A DNA stretch of 64,000 bases from an uncultured Cohaesibacter sp. (GCF_963666525.1 NZ_OY762905.1:4221001-4285000); one strand, 5' to 3'; positions 1 through 9,394 are shown, counted from the stretch's first letter. Numbers and translations are program-made. Notes: generated from the sequence alone by a model not told the origin.

Positions 1-604
1 CGGTCCGGAAGCCAAGGCCGCGCTTGAATTCATGAAGAAGATCCATGACGAGGGGCTGTCCACCCTTGATATGGACTATTCCGCGGCGGTCTCGGGCTTC
101 TCGTCCGGCGAGGGCGGCATCGAGGTGAACGGCACCTGGCTCATCGGTGATCTCGATGCCCAGTCCAAGGAAGCGGGCAATGCGCTGTCCGGCGGCTATA
201 CGGTCTATCCGGTGCCGCAATTCTTCCCGGCCAAGGACGCCACCTATGTGGATGGTCATGGCTGGGCCGTGCCGCGTGGCGATCGGGACGACGAGAAGAT
301 GGCTGCCATCGGCAAACTCTTCAAGTTCCTTGAAACCAACGACTTCGAATGGGCTCGTACCGGTCACCTTCCTGCTGTCAAGGCCGTGTTCGACATGCCG
401 GAATTCAAGGCGTTGCCGCACCGGGACAATATCGAGAAGATCTCCCGGATCGGTCAGACCCTGCCGGATGGTGTCATGCGTCAGTTCGCCCTGCAGGACA
501 TCGTGGGCGAAGAGCTGGCCGCCGCGATCAATGGCAACAAGTCGGTTGACGAAGCGCTCAAGCGCATTGAAGAGCGTGTCAACGATCTGCTGGGGAACCT
601 GTGA
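1..604 (+). CDS. ABC sugar-type solute-binding protein, C-terminal part (partial)
   Basis: The reading frame is open from base 2, so the gene starts left of the window and about 200 residues are visible, ending in TGA. The visible part resembles the C-terminal lobe of family 1 extracellular solute-binding proteins (MalE/UgpB type): it has the block NGTWLIGD, a later GHGWAVPRG block, and a helical tail rich in E and K (DEALKRIEERVNDLL). In that family the protein captures a sugar or polyol in the periplasm for an ABC importer. No permease or ATPase follows; a terminator lies about 130 bp downstream, so the membrane subunits must be upstream or elsewhere. The substrate cannot be judged from this fragment. 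Confidence 0.8.
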   Translation, partial: GPEAKAALEFMKKIHDEGLSTLDMDYSAAVSGFSSGEGGIEVNGTWLIGDLDAQSKEAGNALSGGYTVYPVPQFFPAKDATYVDGHGWAVPRGDRDDEKMAAIGKLFKFLETNDFEWARTGHLPAVKAVFDMPEFKALPHRDNIEKISRIGQTLPDGVMRQFALQDIVGEELAAAINGNKSVDEALKRIEERVNDLLGNL

Positions 605-1048
605 TCCGCATTTCCTTGCGGAAAAGGCGGGGCTGTATTTCTGATGGGTGCCAAAGGGTGTTTCCCCTCCCTTAATCCTTTCATCGGGAACAACCGGCGA
701 CTCCCATCGTGAGGGGAATGCAGCAAACAGGGAAGCCTGCCCCTGAAGGGTCTCCTATCAAGGCCCGGGCAGGCTTCCTTCTTGTCCATAGAGTTTGGGG
801 AATCATTTTGCTGAGTCGGTGCCGCTTCGCTGCCAACCCAATGCCGCAAGGAACGGCGAAGAAGACCGGAAGATTTTCGGTCTGAGCCTTGAAACTAGAC
901 TTAAGTCCTAAGGATGTTTGCTAGAATATCGCCGGATCCGCAACAATAGTTTGTCCGGTGACAGCTTCATGTCAGACTAGCAGACTAGTATCGCCTCCGA
1001 TGGCCCGCCGAAAACAGATAAGGCTGGCTTTTTTGTGGAGGAGAAATC
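605..1048. other. Intergenic region with terminator and tctC leader
   Basis: This 444-bp gap holds no convincing gene. Its left half contains a strong terminator hairpin (listed separately). The right half should contain the promoter of the tctCBA operon. It shows a perfect tandem repeat of the 8-mer cagactag at 973-980 and 981-988, and a ribosome binding site GGAGGAG at 1037-1043, six bases before the tctC ATG. I could not fix a -35/-10 pair with confidence. Confidence 0.6.
731..785 (+). terminator. Rho-independent terminator after the sugar-binding protein gene
   Basis: A perfect 12-bp inverted repeat (ggaagcctgccc at 731-742, gggcaggcttcc at 767-778) with a 24-nt loop is followed by the T-rich stretch ttctt. 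It is placed to end transcription of the upstream ABC unit and insulate the tctC promoter. Confidence 0.75.
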
Positions 1049-2032
1049 ATGATTTCCAAAGTGGTCCGCGCAGCCCTCGCTGTCGCCGCAATGTCGCTCG
1101 CCCCTGTAGCCGCACAGGCTTTTGAACCTGAAAACCCAGAATGTATTGCTCCTGCCAACCCGGGCGGTGGCTGGGACTTCACTTGCCGTCAGGTCGGCAA
1201 GACGCTTCAGGATCTTGGTCTCATCGGTTCTACCATGCAGGTTACCAACCTTGCTGGTGGCGGCGGCGGCGTTGCCTATGCGTCAGTGGTCAACAAGCGC
1301 GGCGATGACAACGATCTGATCGTTGCAGCTTCTTCGGCAACCGCTACCCGTCTTGCTCAGGGTGCCTATCCGGGCAACACCATGGACCAGGTTCGCTGGG
1401 TTGGTGCTGTCGGCGCTGACTATGGCGTGATCGCCGTTGCTGCCAAGAGCCCGATCCAGAACCTCACTGAACTGATGGATCAGATGAAGGAAAAACCGGC
1501 TTCCATCGCAATCGCCGGTGGTTCTGCAGTGGGTGGCTGGGACCATCTCAAGGTGCTGATCGCTGCCAACGCTGCTGGTATTGAAGACGTGCGCAAAGTC
1601 AAATACATCGCCTTCAACGGTGGTGGCGAAGCCGTGACCCAGCTGCTGGCCGGTTCCGTTCAGGCTTTCTCCGGCGATATCTCTGAAGCCAAGGGCTTCG
1701 TGGACTCCGGCGATATCCGCGTGGTTGCCGTTCTGTCTCCGGAACGTCTGGAAGGCGACTATGCTGCATTCCCGACCGCCAAGGAACAGGGTATCGATGC
1801 AATCGGTGCCAACTGGCGCGGTTTCTACGCTCCAAAGAACATGAGCGACGAAGCCTATAACTTCTGGGTATCCAAGATCGACGAACTTTATGCTACGCCG
1901 GAATGGAAAAACGTCATGAAGAACAACGGTCTGGCACCGCTTGATCTGCAAGGTGCAGAATTCGAGAAGTTCGTATCGGAATCTGTTGCCAAGATCCAGC
2001 AGATCTCCCGCAATATCGGGATCATCAAATAA
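1049..2032 (+). CDS. tctC: Tripartite tricarboxylate transporter substrate-binding protein (TctC family)
   Basis: Periplasmic receptor of a TTT uptake system, 327 residues, the usual family length. Residues 1-24 form a signal peptide (cleavage near AQA-FE). The ligand loop NPGGGWDF near residue 40 and the C-terminal FEKFVSES block are typical of TctC/Bug proteins, which bind carboxylates such as citrate. It is followed by tctB and tctA and then by citrate lyase genes, so citrate or a close tricarboxylate is the likely ligand (inference). Two cysteines (C32 and C46) flank the ligand loop and could form a disulfide. The ATG has a strong ribosome binding site six bases upstream. Confidence 0.92.
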   Translation: MISKVVRAALAVAAMSLAPVAAQAFEPENPECIAPANPGGGWDFTCRQVGKTLQDLGLIGSTMQVTNLAGGGGGVAYASVVNKRGDDNDLIVAASSATATRLAQGAYPGNTMDQVRWVGAVGADYGVIAVAAKSPIQNLTELMDQMKEKPASIAIAGGSAVGGWDHLKVLIAANAAGIEDVRKVKYIAFNGGGEAVTQLLAGSVQAFSGDISEAKGFVDSGDIRVVAVLSPERLEGDYAAFPTAKEQGIDAIGANWRGFYAPKNMSDEAYNFWVSKIDELYATPEWKNVMKNNGLAPLDLQGAEFEKFVSESVAKIQQISRNIGIIK

Positions 2033-2050
2033 CAATAATCAAGTCCCCGT

Positions 2051-2076
2051 TGCGGCGACCTTTCATGGTCGCCGCA
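2051..2076 (+). other. Stem-loop between tctC and tctB
   Basis: A perfect 10-bp stem (tgcggcgacc at 2051-2060, ggtcgccgca at 2067-2076) with a 6-nt loop sits 18 bp after the tctC stop. There is no T tract, so it is more likely an mRNA-stabilising or attenuating element than a full terminator. Such elements after binding-protein genes commonly raise the receptor-to-permease ratio. Confidence 0.65.
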
Positions 2077-2101
2077 CACTCCGTCTAACGAGGGAATGAT
2101 C

Positions 2102-2533
2102 ATGAGTGATCGTATCTTCGGAGCTGTTGGGCTCCTTCTTGCCGCACTCTTCGCCTATTCTGCCATGATAATCGAGGAGAGTTTCCTCTCCGACGCAGTA
2201 GGCCCCAAGGCCTTCCCGCTGATTATCGCCGCCATTCTCGCAATCTGCTCACTGACCATCCTGCTGAAGCCGGATGTTGCCCCGAAGTGGCCGACGCTGC
2301 CACGGTTCGTTGAACTGGTCGCGTCGATTGTCGTGATGGTGCTGTATGCCGAGTTCCTGCCGATCGTCGGTTTCGTGATCGCCACCGCTCTGGCCTCCGC
2401 CTATCTGACTTGGCGCCTTGGCACGTCCGCCATCCAGTCCGTCGTGGTCGGTATATCCATCGCCGTCGGCATCTATATCATTTTCCACCTTCTCTTTGGC
2501 CTTTCTCTGGCCAAGGGCCCTCTTGGTTTCTAA
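2102..2533 (+). CDS. tctB: Tripartite tricarboxylate transporter small membrane subunit (TctB family)
   Basis: Small membrane subunit of the TTT system, about 143 residues with four hydrophobic segments (near residues 5-22, 38-53, 72-97 and 108-130). TctB partners the large TctA subunit; its exact role is poorly defined in the family. I prefer the ATG at 2102 over the in-frame ATG at 2096, because the ribosome binding site cgaggga ends at 2095 and leaves a proper six-base spacing only to the later start. The gene lies between tctC and tctA in the usual order. Confidence 0.88.
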   Translation: MSDRIFGAVGLLLAALFAYSAMIIEESFLSDAVGPKAFPLIIAAILAICSLTILLKPDVAPKWPTLPRFVELVASIVVMVLYAEFLPIVGFVIATALASAYLTWRLGTSAIQSVVVGISIAVGIYIIFHLLFGLSLAKGPLGF

Positions 2534-2545
2534 GGAGCTCGGATT

Positions 2546-4087
2546 ATGGACACTCTTTCGTCTCTCGCGGACGGCTTCGTGATCGCGATGACCTTTCAGA
2601 ACCTCATCCTTGCCTTGCTCGGGTGTTTTCTGGGAACCATCATGGGCGCATTGCCCGGCCTCGGCCCCTCAAACGGGGTTGCCATCCTCATTCCGCTGGC
2701 CTTTTCGCTGGGCCTTGGCGCAACGCCATCTCTCATTCTGCTGACATCGGTCTACTACGGCGCCATGTATGGCGGCCGTATCTCTTCGATCCTGCTCAAC
2801 ATCCCCGGTGACGCACCGGCCCTGATGACCTGTATCGATGGCTATCCGATGGCTCAGAACGGTCGGGGCGGCGAAGCCTTGGCACTGTCGGGCTTTGCAT
2901 CCTTTATCGGCTCGTTCCTGGCGACCTGGGGGCTGGTGCTGCTGGCTCCGCAGCTGGTGAAAATCGCATTGGCCTTCGGTCCGGCCGAATATTTCGCCTT
3001 GTTTGCGCTGGCCTTTGCCACATTGGGTGGCGTGTCATCCACCAATCAGGCCAAATCGGCCTTTGCTGCGATGATCGGCCTCGGCCTTGCCATGGTTGGT
3101 GTTGACACCCAGACCGGTGTGCCGCGCTTCACCTTTGGCATCGTGCATTTCTACGACGGTATCGACTTCCTTGTCGCGATCGTTGGTCTGTTCGCCATCT
3201 CAGAAGTCTTCATCTTCATCGAGAACCGCCATGGCAGTGCCGACGCAGAAGGCAAGAAGGTCGAGCTTGGTCGCCTGACACCATCCTGGAAAACCTTCTG
3301 GGGTAGCTTCCCGACGATCCTGAGGACCAGTGTTGTCGGCTTCCTGGCCGGTGTTCTGCCCGGTGCCGGTGCCTCTCTCGGCTCGTTCATTTCCTATTCC
3401 ATGGAAAAGCGTCTGCTCGACAAGGAAGGCACTTTCGGCAAGGGCGATCCTCGCGGTGTGGCTGCTCCTGAAGCAGGCAACAACGCTGCCGCCGGTGGTG
3501 CTCTGGTGCCGATGCTGGCGCTCGGTGTTCCCGGTTCGGGCACGACCGCCGTTCTGCTCGCCGTGCTTCTGGCCCTCAACATCACCCCCGGGCCGTTGCT
3601 CTTTGCCAACAACCCGGATGTGGTCTGGGGTCTGATTGCAGCCCTGTTCATCGGCAACTTCATCCTGCTGCTGCTCAACATTCCGTTCGTCGGTATCTTC
3701 ATCCGCGTTCTGCTTGTTCCGCCGCGCATCCTGATGCCAGTCGTTGCGATGGTCAGCTTCGTGGGTATCTACGGCATTGCCGGCTCCACTTTCGACCTTG
3801 TCGTGATGGTTGGTTTCGGTGCTCTTGGCTGGCTGTTCCGCAAGATGGATGTGCCTCTGGTGCCGATCATTCTTGGTGTCCTGCTGGGCAACAACATGGA
3901 GAGTAACCTGCGTCGTGCCATCACCATTTCCGATGGCGACTGGTCGGTGCTGTTCAGCAGCCCTCTGTCCATGACGCTGTGGGCGATTTCCATCATCGGA
4001 TTTGTTCTGCCGATCTTCGTTGGCCGCTTCATGCCGAAAAAGGCAAAGAAGCTGCCTGACACCGTTGAAGAGGAAATCTCCAACTGA
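2546..4087 (+). CDS. tctA: Tripartite tricarboxylate transporter large permease (TctA family)
   Basis: Large integral membrane subunit, 513 residues and about 12 hydrophobic segments, that moves the substrate across the inner membrane by ion symport. The two family signatures are present: GALPGLGPSNG near residue 35 and GVLPGAGASLGSF near residue 270, which correspond to the paired loops of TctA. It starts 12 bp after tctB and ends with a basic and acidic tail (PKKAKKLPDTVEEE). Located immediately before the citrate lyase genes, it probably imports citrate for them. Confidence 0.93.
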   Translation: MDTLSSLADGFVIAMTFQNLILALLGCFLGTIMGALPGLGPSNGVAILIPLAFSLGLGATPSLILLTSVYYGAMYGGRISSILLNIPGDAPALMTCIDGYPMAQNGRGGEALALSGFASFIGSFLATWGLVLLAPQLVKIALAFGPAEYFALFALAFATLGGVSSTNQAKSAFAAMIGLGLAMVGVDTQTGVPRFTFGIVHFYDGIDFLVAIVGLFAISEVFIFIENRHGSADAEGKKVELGRLTPSWKTFWGSFPTILRTSVVGFLAGVLPGAGASLGSFISYSMEKRLLDKEGTFGKGDPRGVAAPEAGNNAAAGGALVPMLALGVPGSGTTAVLLAVLLALNITPGPLLFANNPDVVWGLIAALFIGNFILLLLNIPFVGIFIRVLLVPPRILMPVVAMVSFVGIYGIAGSTFDLVVMVGFGALGWLFRKMDVPLVPIILGVLLGNNMESNLRRAITISDGDWSVLFSSPLSMTLWAISIIGFVLPIFVGRFMPKKAKKLPDTVEEEISN

Positions 4088-4552
4088 TGCAATTTCCCGT
4101 CGGTCCGAGCAAACCAGCATGACCAGACGACCGACGGGTCAAACACCATGATACCGGGCAAGGCGGCGACCAACTCCGCCGTCTTGCCCGACAAGGCCTT
4201 CGAAATGCAATTTCGTCGATTTTTCCTGTCAAAATCACAGCTTTTTGCTGCGAAACGCCTGCCCAAATGACCTTGGTCAGGGACATGACAGAAAAGTCGG
4301 ATAAAAAGGCTGATAAAAAGATTGCCGCCATGTCTTGTGCAAGCAGGGCAGGCGAAAAACCGGCAATCGTCGAGGGTGGATACAACCGCAATCAACAAGG
4401 AATGAGAATATCCATTGTCACTGCAATGCCTCTGGGCGAAACACTTCTGGAAAACCGGTTTCCGGCACGGTCTGATCGGGACATGCTTTTGATCTACCAG
4501 ACCGAGTGACAATGTAAATTCTGATTGCTCAAACGGCTAGAGGAATGTGCTA
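4088..4552. other. Intergenic region between tctA and citC with two hairpins
   Basis: A 465-bp gap without a credible gene. Just after tctA lies a perfect 10-bp inverted repeat (cccgtcggtc at 4096-4105, gaccgacggg at 4129-4138, 23-nt loop), then the tighter hairpin listed separately. The right part probably contains a second promoter for citC, since the hairpins should reduce read-through. An open frame of 80 codons here has no ribosome binding site and was not accepted. Confidence 0.5.
4155..4190 (+). terminator. Hairpin after tctA, possible terminator
   Basis: Arms of 14 bp (4155-4168 and 4177-4190) with one G-T wobble and an 8-nt loop form a GC-rich stem about 70 bp after tctA. No T tract follows, so termination may be partial. 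Confidence 0.45.
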
Positions 4553-5581
4553 GTGAGCGACGGATTGGAATTCTTGACGGTTGAACCGGCCTCTGACCCC
4601 GCGGCGCGAAAGGAAATCGTCGACCTGCTGGCCAGATGCGGTCTCGATTACGAGAAGCATATCGAATTTTTCGTAACCGCGCGCCAGGAAGGCAAACTGG
4701 TGGCCTGCGCCGGTTTCGAAAAGGGCATCATCAAGGATGTTGCCATTTGCCAGACATTGAGGGGCAGTTCGATCAGTCTCAGACTGGTGAGCGAAGTCAC
4801 CTATCTTGCCCACAGTCAGGGCTATCAGATCCTGTTTGTCTATACCGAACCACACAACGCCGATTTCTTTCTCGGCTGCGGCTTCTACCCGCTGGTGGAG
4901 GTGCCCGGCCAGACGGCTTTGCTGGAAAACACCCCGGTCGGTATCAAGAACTATTGTGCCTCACTGGCCAAGCTGCGCGTCGAGGCGGACAAGATCGGCT
5001 GCGTCGTGGCCAACGCCAACCCCTTCACTCTTGGCCATCTCTATCTCATAGAGGAGGCCGCCAGATCCTGCGACTGGCTGCATCTGTTCATCGTCAAGGA
5101 AGATGCCTCGCTGTTCTCCTACCACGACCGCTTCCAGCTGGCTAAGGAGATGACGAAGGACATTGCGAACCTGACGTTGCACGAGGGGTCGAAATACATG
5201 GTCTCGCGGGCGACTTTCCCGGCCTATTTCTTCAAGGACAAGGGCATGGTGGGCCAGTGCCGGACAGCCGTCGACCTTTTGCTTTTCCGCAAATATATCG
5301 CACCGGCGCTCGGGGTGACCCATCGGTTCGTCGGCACCGAACCCTTCTGCGACACAACGCGCAAATATAACAATGACATGAAGTTCTGGCTGCAGGAGCC
5401 AAGCGCCGTCGCCCATCCGATCGAGGTGGTCGAGCTGGAGCGGACCAAGCGTAGCGGTATCGCCGTCTCCGCTTCCCATGTCCGCCATCTGCTGGCCGCC
5501 GGGAATTTCGAGAAGATCAAGGAATTCGTGCCACAGCCGACCTTCGATCTCATCATGAAGAAATATGCCAATTCTATCTGA
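4553..5581 (+). CDS. citC: [Citrate (pro-3S)-lyase] ligase
   Basis: CitC acetylates the prosthetic group of the citrate lyase acyl carrier protein, using ATP and acetate, and so activates the enzyme. Two parts are visible: an N-terminal GNAT-like domain (about residues 10-115) and a nucleotidyltransferase domain that opens with NANPFTLGHLYLIE near residue 155, where TLGH stands at the family's (H/T)xGH site. The later block SASHVRHLL is the second nucleotidyltransferase signature. I place the start at GTG 4553, eight bases after agagga; a GTG at 4547 is too close to that site. The length of 342 residues fits the family. It opens the citCDEFGX cluster. Confidence 0.92.
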   Translation: MSDGLEFLTVEPASDPAARKEIVDLLARCGLDYEKHIEFFVTARQEGKLVACAGFEKGIIKDVAICQTLRGSSISLRLVSEVTYLAHSQGYQILFVYTEPHNADFFLGCGFYPLVEVPGQTALLENTPVGIKNYCASLAKLRVEADKIGCVVANANPFTLGHLYLIEEAARSCDWLHLFIVKEDASLFSYHDRFQLAKEMTKDIANLTLHEGSKYMVSRATFPAYFFKDKGMVGQCRTAVDLLLFRKYIAPALGVTHRFVGTEPFCDTTRKYNNDMKFWLQEPSAVAHPIEVVELERTKRSGIAVSASHVRHLLAAGNFEKIKEFVPQPTFDLIMKKYANSI

Positions 5582-5642
5582 CTGTCCGACGGCAAAAGCC
5601 GCTGTGGCATGACCAAATTCTGAATATCAAGAGGAGCGAAAC

Positions 5643-5939
5643 ATGCAGATCATACAGGAGGCGTTGGCGGGGACACTCGAATCGAGCGATCTCTTCGTCA
5701 GGGTCTCGCCATCCGAGGGTGCGCTCGAACTGATCCTGAACAGTGAAGTCCAGAACCAGTTTGGCGACCAGATCAAGAAGGTCGTGGAAGCGACCCTGGC
5801 CAAATTGGGCGTGTCCGAAGGCGCGACCGTGATCATCGAGGACAAAGGCGCACTCGATTGCGTCATCGAAGCCCGCGTCGAGGCAGCCCTGTTGCGGGCC
5901 GCAGGTGACAAATCCGTAGATTGGGAGTCCATGTCATGA
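5643..5939 (+). CDS. citD: Citrate lyase acyl carrier protein (gamma subunit)
   Basis: Small subunit of 98 residues that carries the 2'-(5''-triphosphoribosyl)-3'-dephospho-CoA prosthetic group on which acetyl and citryl groups are exchanged. The N-terminal block [11 protein letters not shown] is diagnostic; Ser14, in ESS, aligns with the modified serine of enterobacterial CitD. A good ribosome binding site (aagaggag) precedes the ATG. The stop codon overlaps the citE start, which indicates translational coupling within the lyase complex. Confidence 0.93.
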   Translation: MQIIQEALAGTLESSDLFVRVSPSEGALELILNSEVQNQFGDQIKKVVEATLAKLGVSEGATVIIEDKGALDCVIEARVEAALLRAAGDKSVDWESMS

Positions 5940-6808
5940 CCCTGCGTCGTTCCATGCTGTTCATTCCGGGCTCCAACGCCGCAATGATTTCGACCGCTTT
6001 CGTGTTCAAACCCGACTCGGTCATGTTCGATCTGGAAGATGCAGTGTCCTTGCGCGAAAAGGATGCCGCCCGTCTTCTCGTCTATCACACGCTCAAGTCG
6101 TCGCTTTATGATGGCATCGAGCGCGTTGTCCGCATCAACCCGCTGTCCACGCCATTCGGCAGGGATGATCTCGAGGCCGCCGTGCGTGGCGGCGCCGACG
6201 TCATTCGTCTGCCCAAGACCGAAACCGCGGATGATGTGAAGGAACTGGAGGTCTGCGTCGAGGAGCTCGAGCGCAAATGTGGTCGCGAAGTCGGCTCGAC
6301 CTTGTTGATGGCCGCCATCGAATCCGCTTCCGGCGTGATCAACTCGGTTGCCATCGCCAACGCATCCAAGCGCCTGATGGGCATTGCTGTTGCCGGCTTC
6401 GACTATGTTGTTGACATGCAGACTGAGCGCGGCGACGGGTCCGAGCTGTTTTATGCCCGCTGCGCCGTTCTGCATGCGGCCCGTGCCGCCAAGATCGATG
6501 CCTTCGACGTGGTCTATTCCGACATCAACAACGAGGAAGGTTTCCTCAAGGAAGTGGATGTCATCAAGCGACTGGGCTTCAACGGCAAGTCACTGATTAA
6601 CCCGCGTCAGATCGAACTGTTGCACAACGCCTATGCGCCAACGCAGGAAGACGTCGATTATGCCAACCGCGTGGTTGCCGCTGCTGCAAAGGCCGAAGCC
6701 GACGGGTTGGGCGTCATTTCGCTCAACGGCAAGATGATTGATGCGCCCATCGTGGACAGCGCCAGGCGGGTTCTGAGCCGTGCTCAGGCTTCCGGCGTCA
6801 GACGATAG
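5936..6808 (+). CDS. citE: Citrate lyase beta subunit (citryl-ACP lyase)
   Basis: CitE cleaves citryl-ACP to oxaloacetate and acetyl-ACP in the cytoplasm. About 290 residues, normal length. Family motifs: [11 protein letters not shown] at the N terminus, the metal and substrate site MFDLEDAVS near residue 40, [10 protein letters not shown], and the C-terminal [14 protein letters not shown] block. The ATG at 5936 overlaps the citD stop (ATGA) and has gggag eight bases upstream; an in-frame TTG at 5921 is less likely. Confidence 0.93.
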   Translation: MTLRRSMLFIPGSNAAMISTAFVFKPDSVMFDLEDAVSLREKDAARLLVYHTLKSSLYDGIERVVRINPLSTPFGRDDLEAAVRGGADVIRLPKTETADDVKELEVCVEELERKCGREVGSTLLMAAIESASGVINSVAIANASKRLMGIAVAGFDYVVDMQTERGDGSELFYARCAVLHAARAAKIDAFDVVYSDINNEEGFLKEVDVIKRLGFNGKSLINPRQIELLHNAYAPTQEDVDYANRVVAAAAKAEADGLGVISLNGKMIDAPIVDSARRVLSRAQASGVRR

Positions 6809-6821
6809 GGAGCGCTTCAAG

Positions 6822-8342
6822 ATGGACAAGAACAATCAATCGGCTCCAGGGAGGAGCGAGACGGTGGCTGAACCGGAACTGTTTCAGGGTTTTGCAGCAA
6901 AAAATCCCTATCTGGCTGATCCGGTGGCAAAGCTGGACCGCAAGCTCGTCGATACGGTCCAGGAGGCCGTCCGGCGCGTAGGCCTCAAGGACGGCATGAC
7001 CATTTCCTTTCACCACGCCTATCGCGAGGGGGACAAGGTCATCAACATGGTCGTCGCCATTCTCGCCGACATGGGGTTCAAGGATCTGACGCTGGCCTCC
7101 TCGTCGCTGGTTTCGGCCAACGCTCCACTGATCGAGCATATCAGGAATGGCGTCATCCGGAAGATCTACACCTCCGGCATGCGCGGCAAGCTGGCTGACG
7201 CCATCTCCCACGGCCTGATGGATGAACCGATCACCGTGCATTCCCACGGTGGCCGCTGCGCTCTTATCGAGACCGGTGAAATCAATATTGACGTTGCCTT
7301 CATCGGCGTGTCGGCCTGTGATGCCTATGGCAACGCCAATGGATTCTCCGGGCGCTCCCGCTGCGGCTCGCTGGGCTACGCCATGGTGGATGCCCATTTC
7401 GCCAAGAGCGTCATCATGCTGACCGAAGAGATAGTTGCCTATCCCAACGCACCGGCCAGCATCCGGCAGGATCAGGTGGATTGGATCGTGCAGGTGGATG
7501 AGGTCGGTGACCCGGCCAAGATCTCTGTCGGTGCGGCCCGTGCCACCACCAACCCGCGCGAATTGCTGATCGCCCGCCTGTCGGCGGAGGTGATGGAATA
7601 TGGCGGCTACTTCAATGACGGCTTTTCCATGCAGACCGGCACCGGTGGCTCGTCCACGGCGACGGTCCGCTTTCTGGAAGACCGCATGCGGCATCTCGAC
7701 ATCAAGGCAGCATGGGCCCTTGGCGGCCAGACCGGCGGCATGGTCGACCTGCACAACAAGGGGCTGATCGGCACACTGCTCGATACCCAGAGCTTTGATG
7801 CGGTGGCGGCTCGCTCGCTCGAGTCCTCGCCCAACCACGTCGAGATCTCGGCTCATTATTATGCCAGCCCGATGTCCAAGGGCGCCGTGGTGGATCGACT
7901 TGACATGGTCATCCTGTCGGCACTGGAAATCGATCTTGATTTCAACGTCAACGTTCTGACCGGGTCTGACGGGGTCATGCGTGGTGCTTCCGGTGGTCAT
8001 TGCGACACCGCAGCCGGTGCCAAGCTGTCCATCGTGACGGCGCCGCTCATCCGCTCCCGCATTCCCACCGTGGTCAAGAAGGTGACGACGCGGGTGACGC
8101 CGGGCGAAACCATTGGCGTTCTGGTGACGGACCACGGCATCGCGGTCAACCCGAACCGGCCCGATGTGGAAGAGCGCCTGCGCGCGGCAAACCTGCCGGT
8201 CCGCTCCATCGAAGAGCTCTACCAGCGGGCAATCTCGATCACGGGGGAACCCAAGCCGATCGAGTTCCTCGACAAGGTGGTTGGCGTCGTGCGCTATCGC
8301 GATGGCACGGTGATTGATACCGTGCGTCAGGTTGCCAAATGA
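6822..8342 (+). CDS. citF: Citrate lyase alpha subunit (citrate:acetyl-ACP transferase)
   Basis: CitF swaps acetyl for citryl on the carrier protein in the first half-reaction of citrate cleavage. It has 506 residues, the usual length for this CoA-transferase-like family. Recognisable blocks are SFHHAYREGDKVIN, GGRCALIETGEI, GKFAKS-like motifs around VDAHFAKSVIML, and the C-terminal GSDGVMRGASGGHCDTA. The ATG has agggag nine bases upstream. It overlaps citG by four bases. Confidence 0.93.
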   Translation: MDKNNQSAPGRSETVAEPELFQGFAAKNPYLADPVAKLDRKLVDTVQEAVRRVGLKDGMTISFHHAYREGDKVINMVVAILADMGFKDLTLASSSLVSANAPLIEHIRNGVIRKIYTSGMRGKLADAISHGLMDEPITVHSHGGRCALIETGEINIDVAFIGVSACDAYGNANGFSGRSRCGSLGYAMVDAHFAKSVIMLTEEIVAYPNAPASIRQDQVDWIVQVDEVGDPAKISVGAARATTNPRELLIARLSAEVMEYGGYFNDGFSMQTGTGGSSTATVRFLEDRMRHLDIKAAWALGGQTGGMVDLHNKGLIGTLLDTQSFDAVAARSLESSPNHVEISAHYYASPMSKGAVVDRLDMVILSALEIDLDFNVNVLTGSDGVMRGASGGHCDTAAGAKLSIVTAPLIRSRIPTVVKKVTTRVTPGETIGVLVTDHGIAVNPNRPDVEERLRAANLPVRSIEELYQRAISITGEPKPIEFLDKVVGVVRYRDGTVIDTVRQVAK

Positions 8343-9394
8343 CGGCAGGCGCTCCAATGGACAAGACCACAAGGCTGGCCGTGCCTGAGGATGCCGCCTG
8401 CGCAGCGTCTGATGGCATGGAGGCGGACGGGAGCTGTTCCCCCGTCCTGCCGCAGTTTCCTTTCTCCCTGCCGAGGCTATCCTCGGTCGAGCCTCTGGGA
8501 AGGCCCGTATCGGGGGGAGAGGAACTGGCGGATCGCCTTGCGCATCTTGTCCATGAGGCGCTCGTCATCGAGGCAACCCTCACGCCCAAACCGGGGCTTG
8601 TCGACGGGCGCAACGATGGCGCCCACAAGGATATGACGCTGGCGACCTTTCTTGCCAGCGCCGCTGCCCTGAGGCCACATCTGGCGGCATTCGTCACGGC
8701 GGGGGTCAAGGCTGCCTTCGAGCCTGCAGCCGATGCGCTGCTGCCGCTTCGGGCACAGGGTATTGTCTGCGAAGAGGCCATGAATACGGCGACAGCTGGT
8801 GTCAACACTCACAAGGGCGGCATCTTTGCCTTCGGCCTTTTGCTTGGCGCCGCGGGCCGCTGTCATGGGCGTGGCGGCGCCCTCACGGTCGAGGCTCTGT
8901 GTGCCGAGGTGGCGCTGCTTGCCGATGGTCTTGTCGGCAAGGAACTGGCCTGCCGCCGCAGAACGGCTAGTACGGCAGGGGAATATATTTACCGGCGATA
9001 CGGTCTCACCGGTGCCCGAGGCGAGGCCGAGAGCGGCTTTGCACTGGCCCGGCATTGTGCGCTTCCCGCCTATCTGGCAGCAAGACGGAGAGGGCAGGAT
9101 GGCGAAACAGCACTGCTTGCAGCCCTGCTGGAGCTTCTCATCCACAACAGGGATACCAATCTGGTGGCCCGTGGCGGAATTGATGGTCTGACTTTTGTGC
9201 GCAACGAGGCGGTGCGGTTGAAGCGCCTTGGCGGCGTTTCATCGCCCGACTTCATAGCCCGCTTGATGGCGCTGGACGAGGCGATGATCGACCGCAACCT
9301 CAGTCCGGGCGGTAGCGCTGATCTGCTTGCCGTCACATGGTTTCTGGCCCAGCTCGGCTCCTTCGGTCTTGATGGCCGGGGAGGGCTGGCGTGA
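8339..9394 (+). CDS. citG: Triphosphoribosyl-dephospho-CoA synthase
   Basis: CitG makes 2'-(5''-triphosphoribosyl)-3'-dephospho-CoA, the precursor of the CitD prosthetic group, from ATP and dephospho-CoA. Conserved blocks are LTPKPGLVDGRNDGAHKDM (about residues 81-99), TAGVNTHKGGIFAFGL, GLTGARGEAESGF and the C-terminal NLSPGGSADLLAVTWFLAQL. The protein is 351 residues if it starts at the ATGA overlap with citF, about 45 residues longer at the N terminus than the enterobacterial enzyme. The extension is low in recognisable motifs (rich in A, S, P), so a later start is possible. Confidence 0.9.
   Translation: MTAGAPMDKTTRLAVPEDAACAASDGMEADGSCSPVLPQFPFSLPRLSSVEPLGRPVSGGEELADRLAHLVHEALVIEATLTPKPGLVDGRNDGAHKDMTLATFLASAAALRPHLAAFVTAGVKAAFEPAADALLPLRAQGIVCEEAMNTATAGVNTHKGGIFAFGLLLGAAGRCHGRGGALTVEALCAEVALLADGLVGKELACRRRTASTAGEYIYRRYGLTGARGEAESGFALARHCALPAYLAARRRGQDGETALLAALLELLIHNRDTNLVARGGIDGLTFVRNEAVRLKRLGGVSSPDFIARLMALDEAMIDRNLSPGGSADLLAVTWFLAQLGSFGLDGRGGLA

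Noticed and set aside
4267..4509. 80-codon open frame between tctA and citC
   Set aside because: No ribosome binding site, no motif, and it lies in a region with terminator-like hairpins.
6798..8372. Open frame of 524 codons opposite citF
   Set aside because: Shadow of the well-supported citF gene; the His-, Asp- and Arg-rich composition is typical of an antisense translation.
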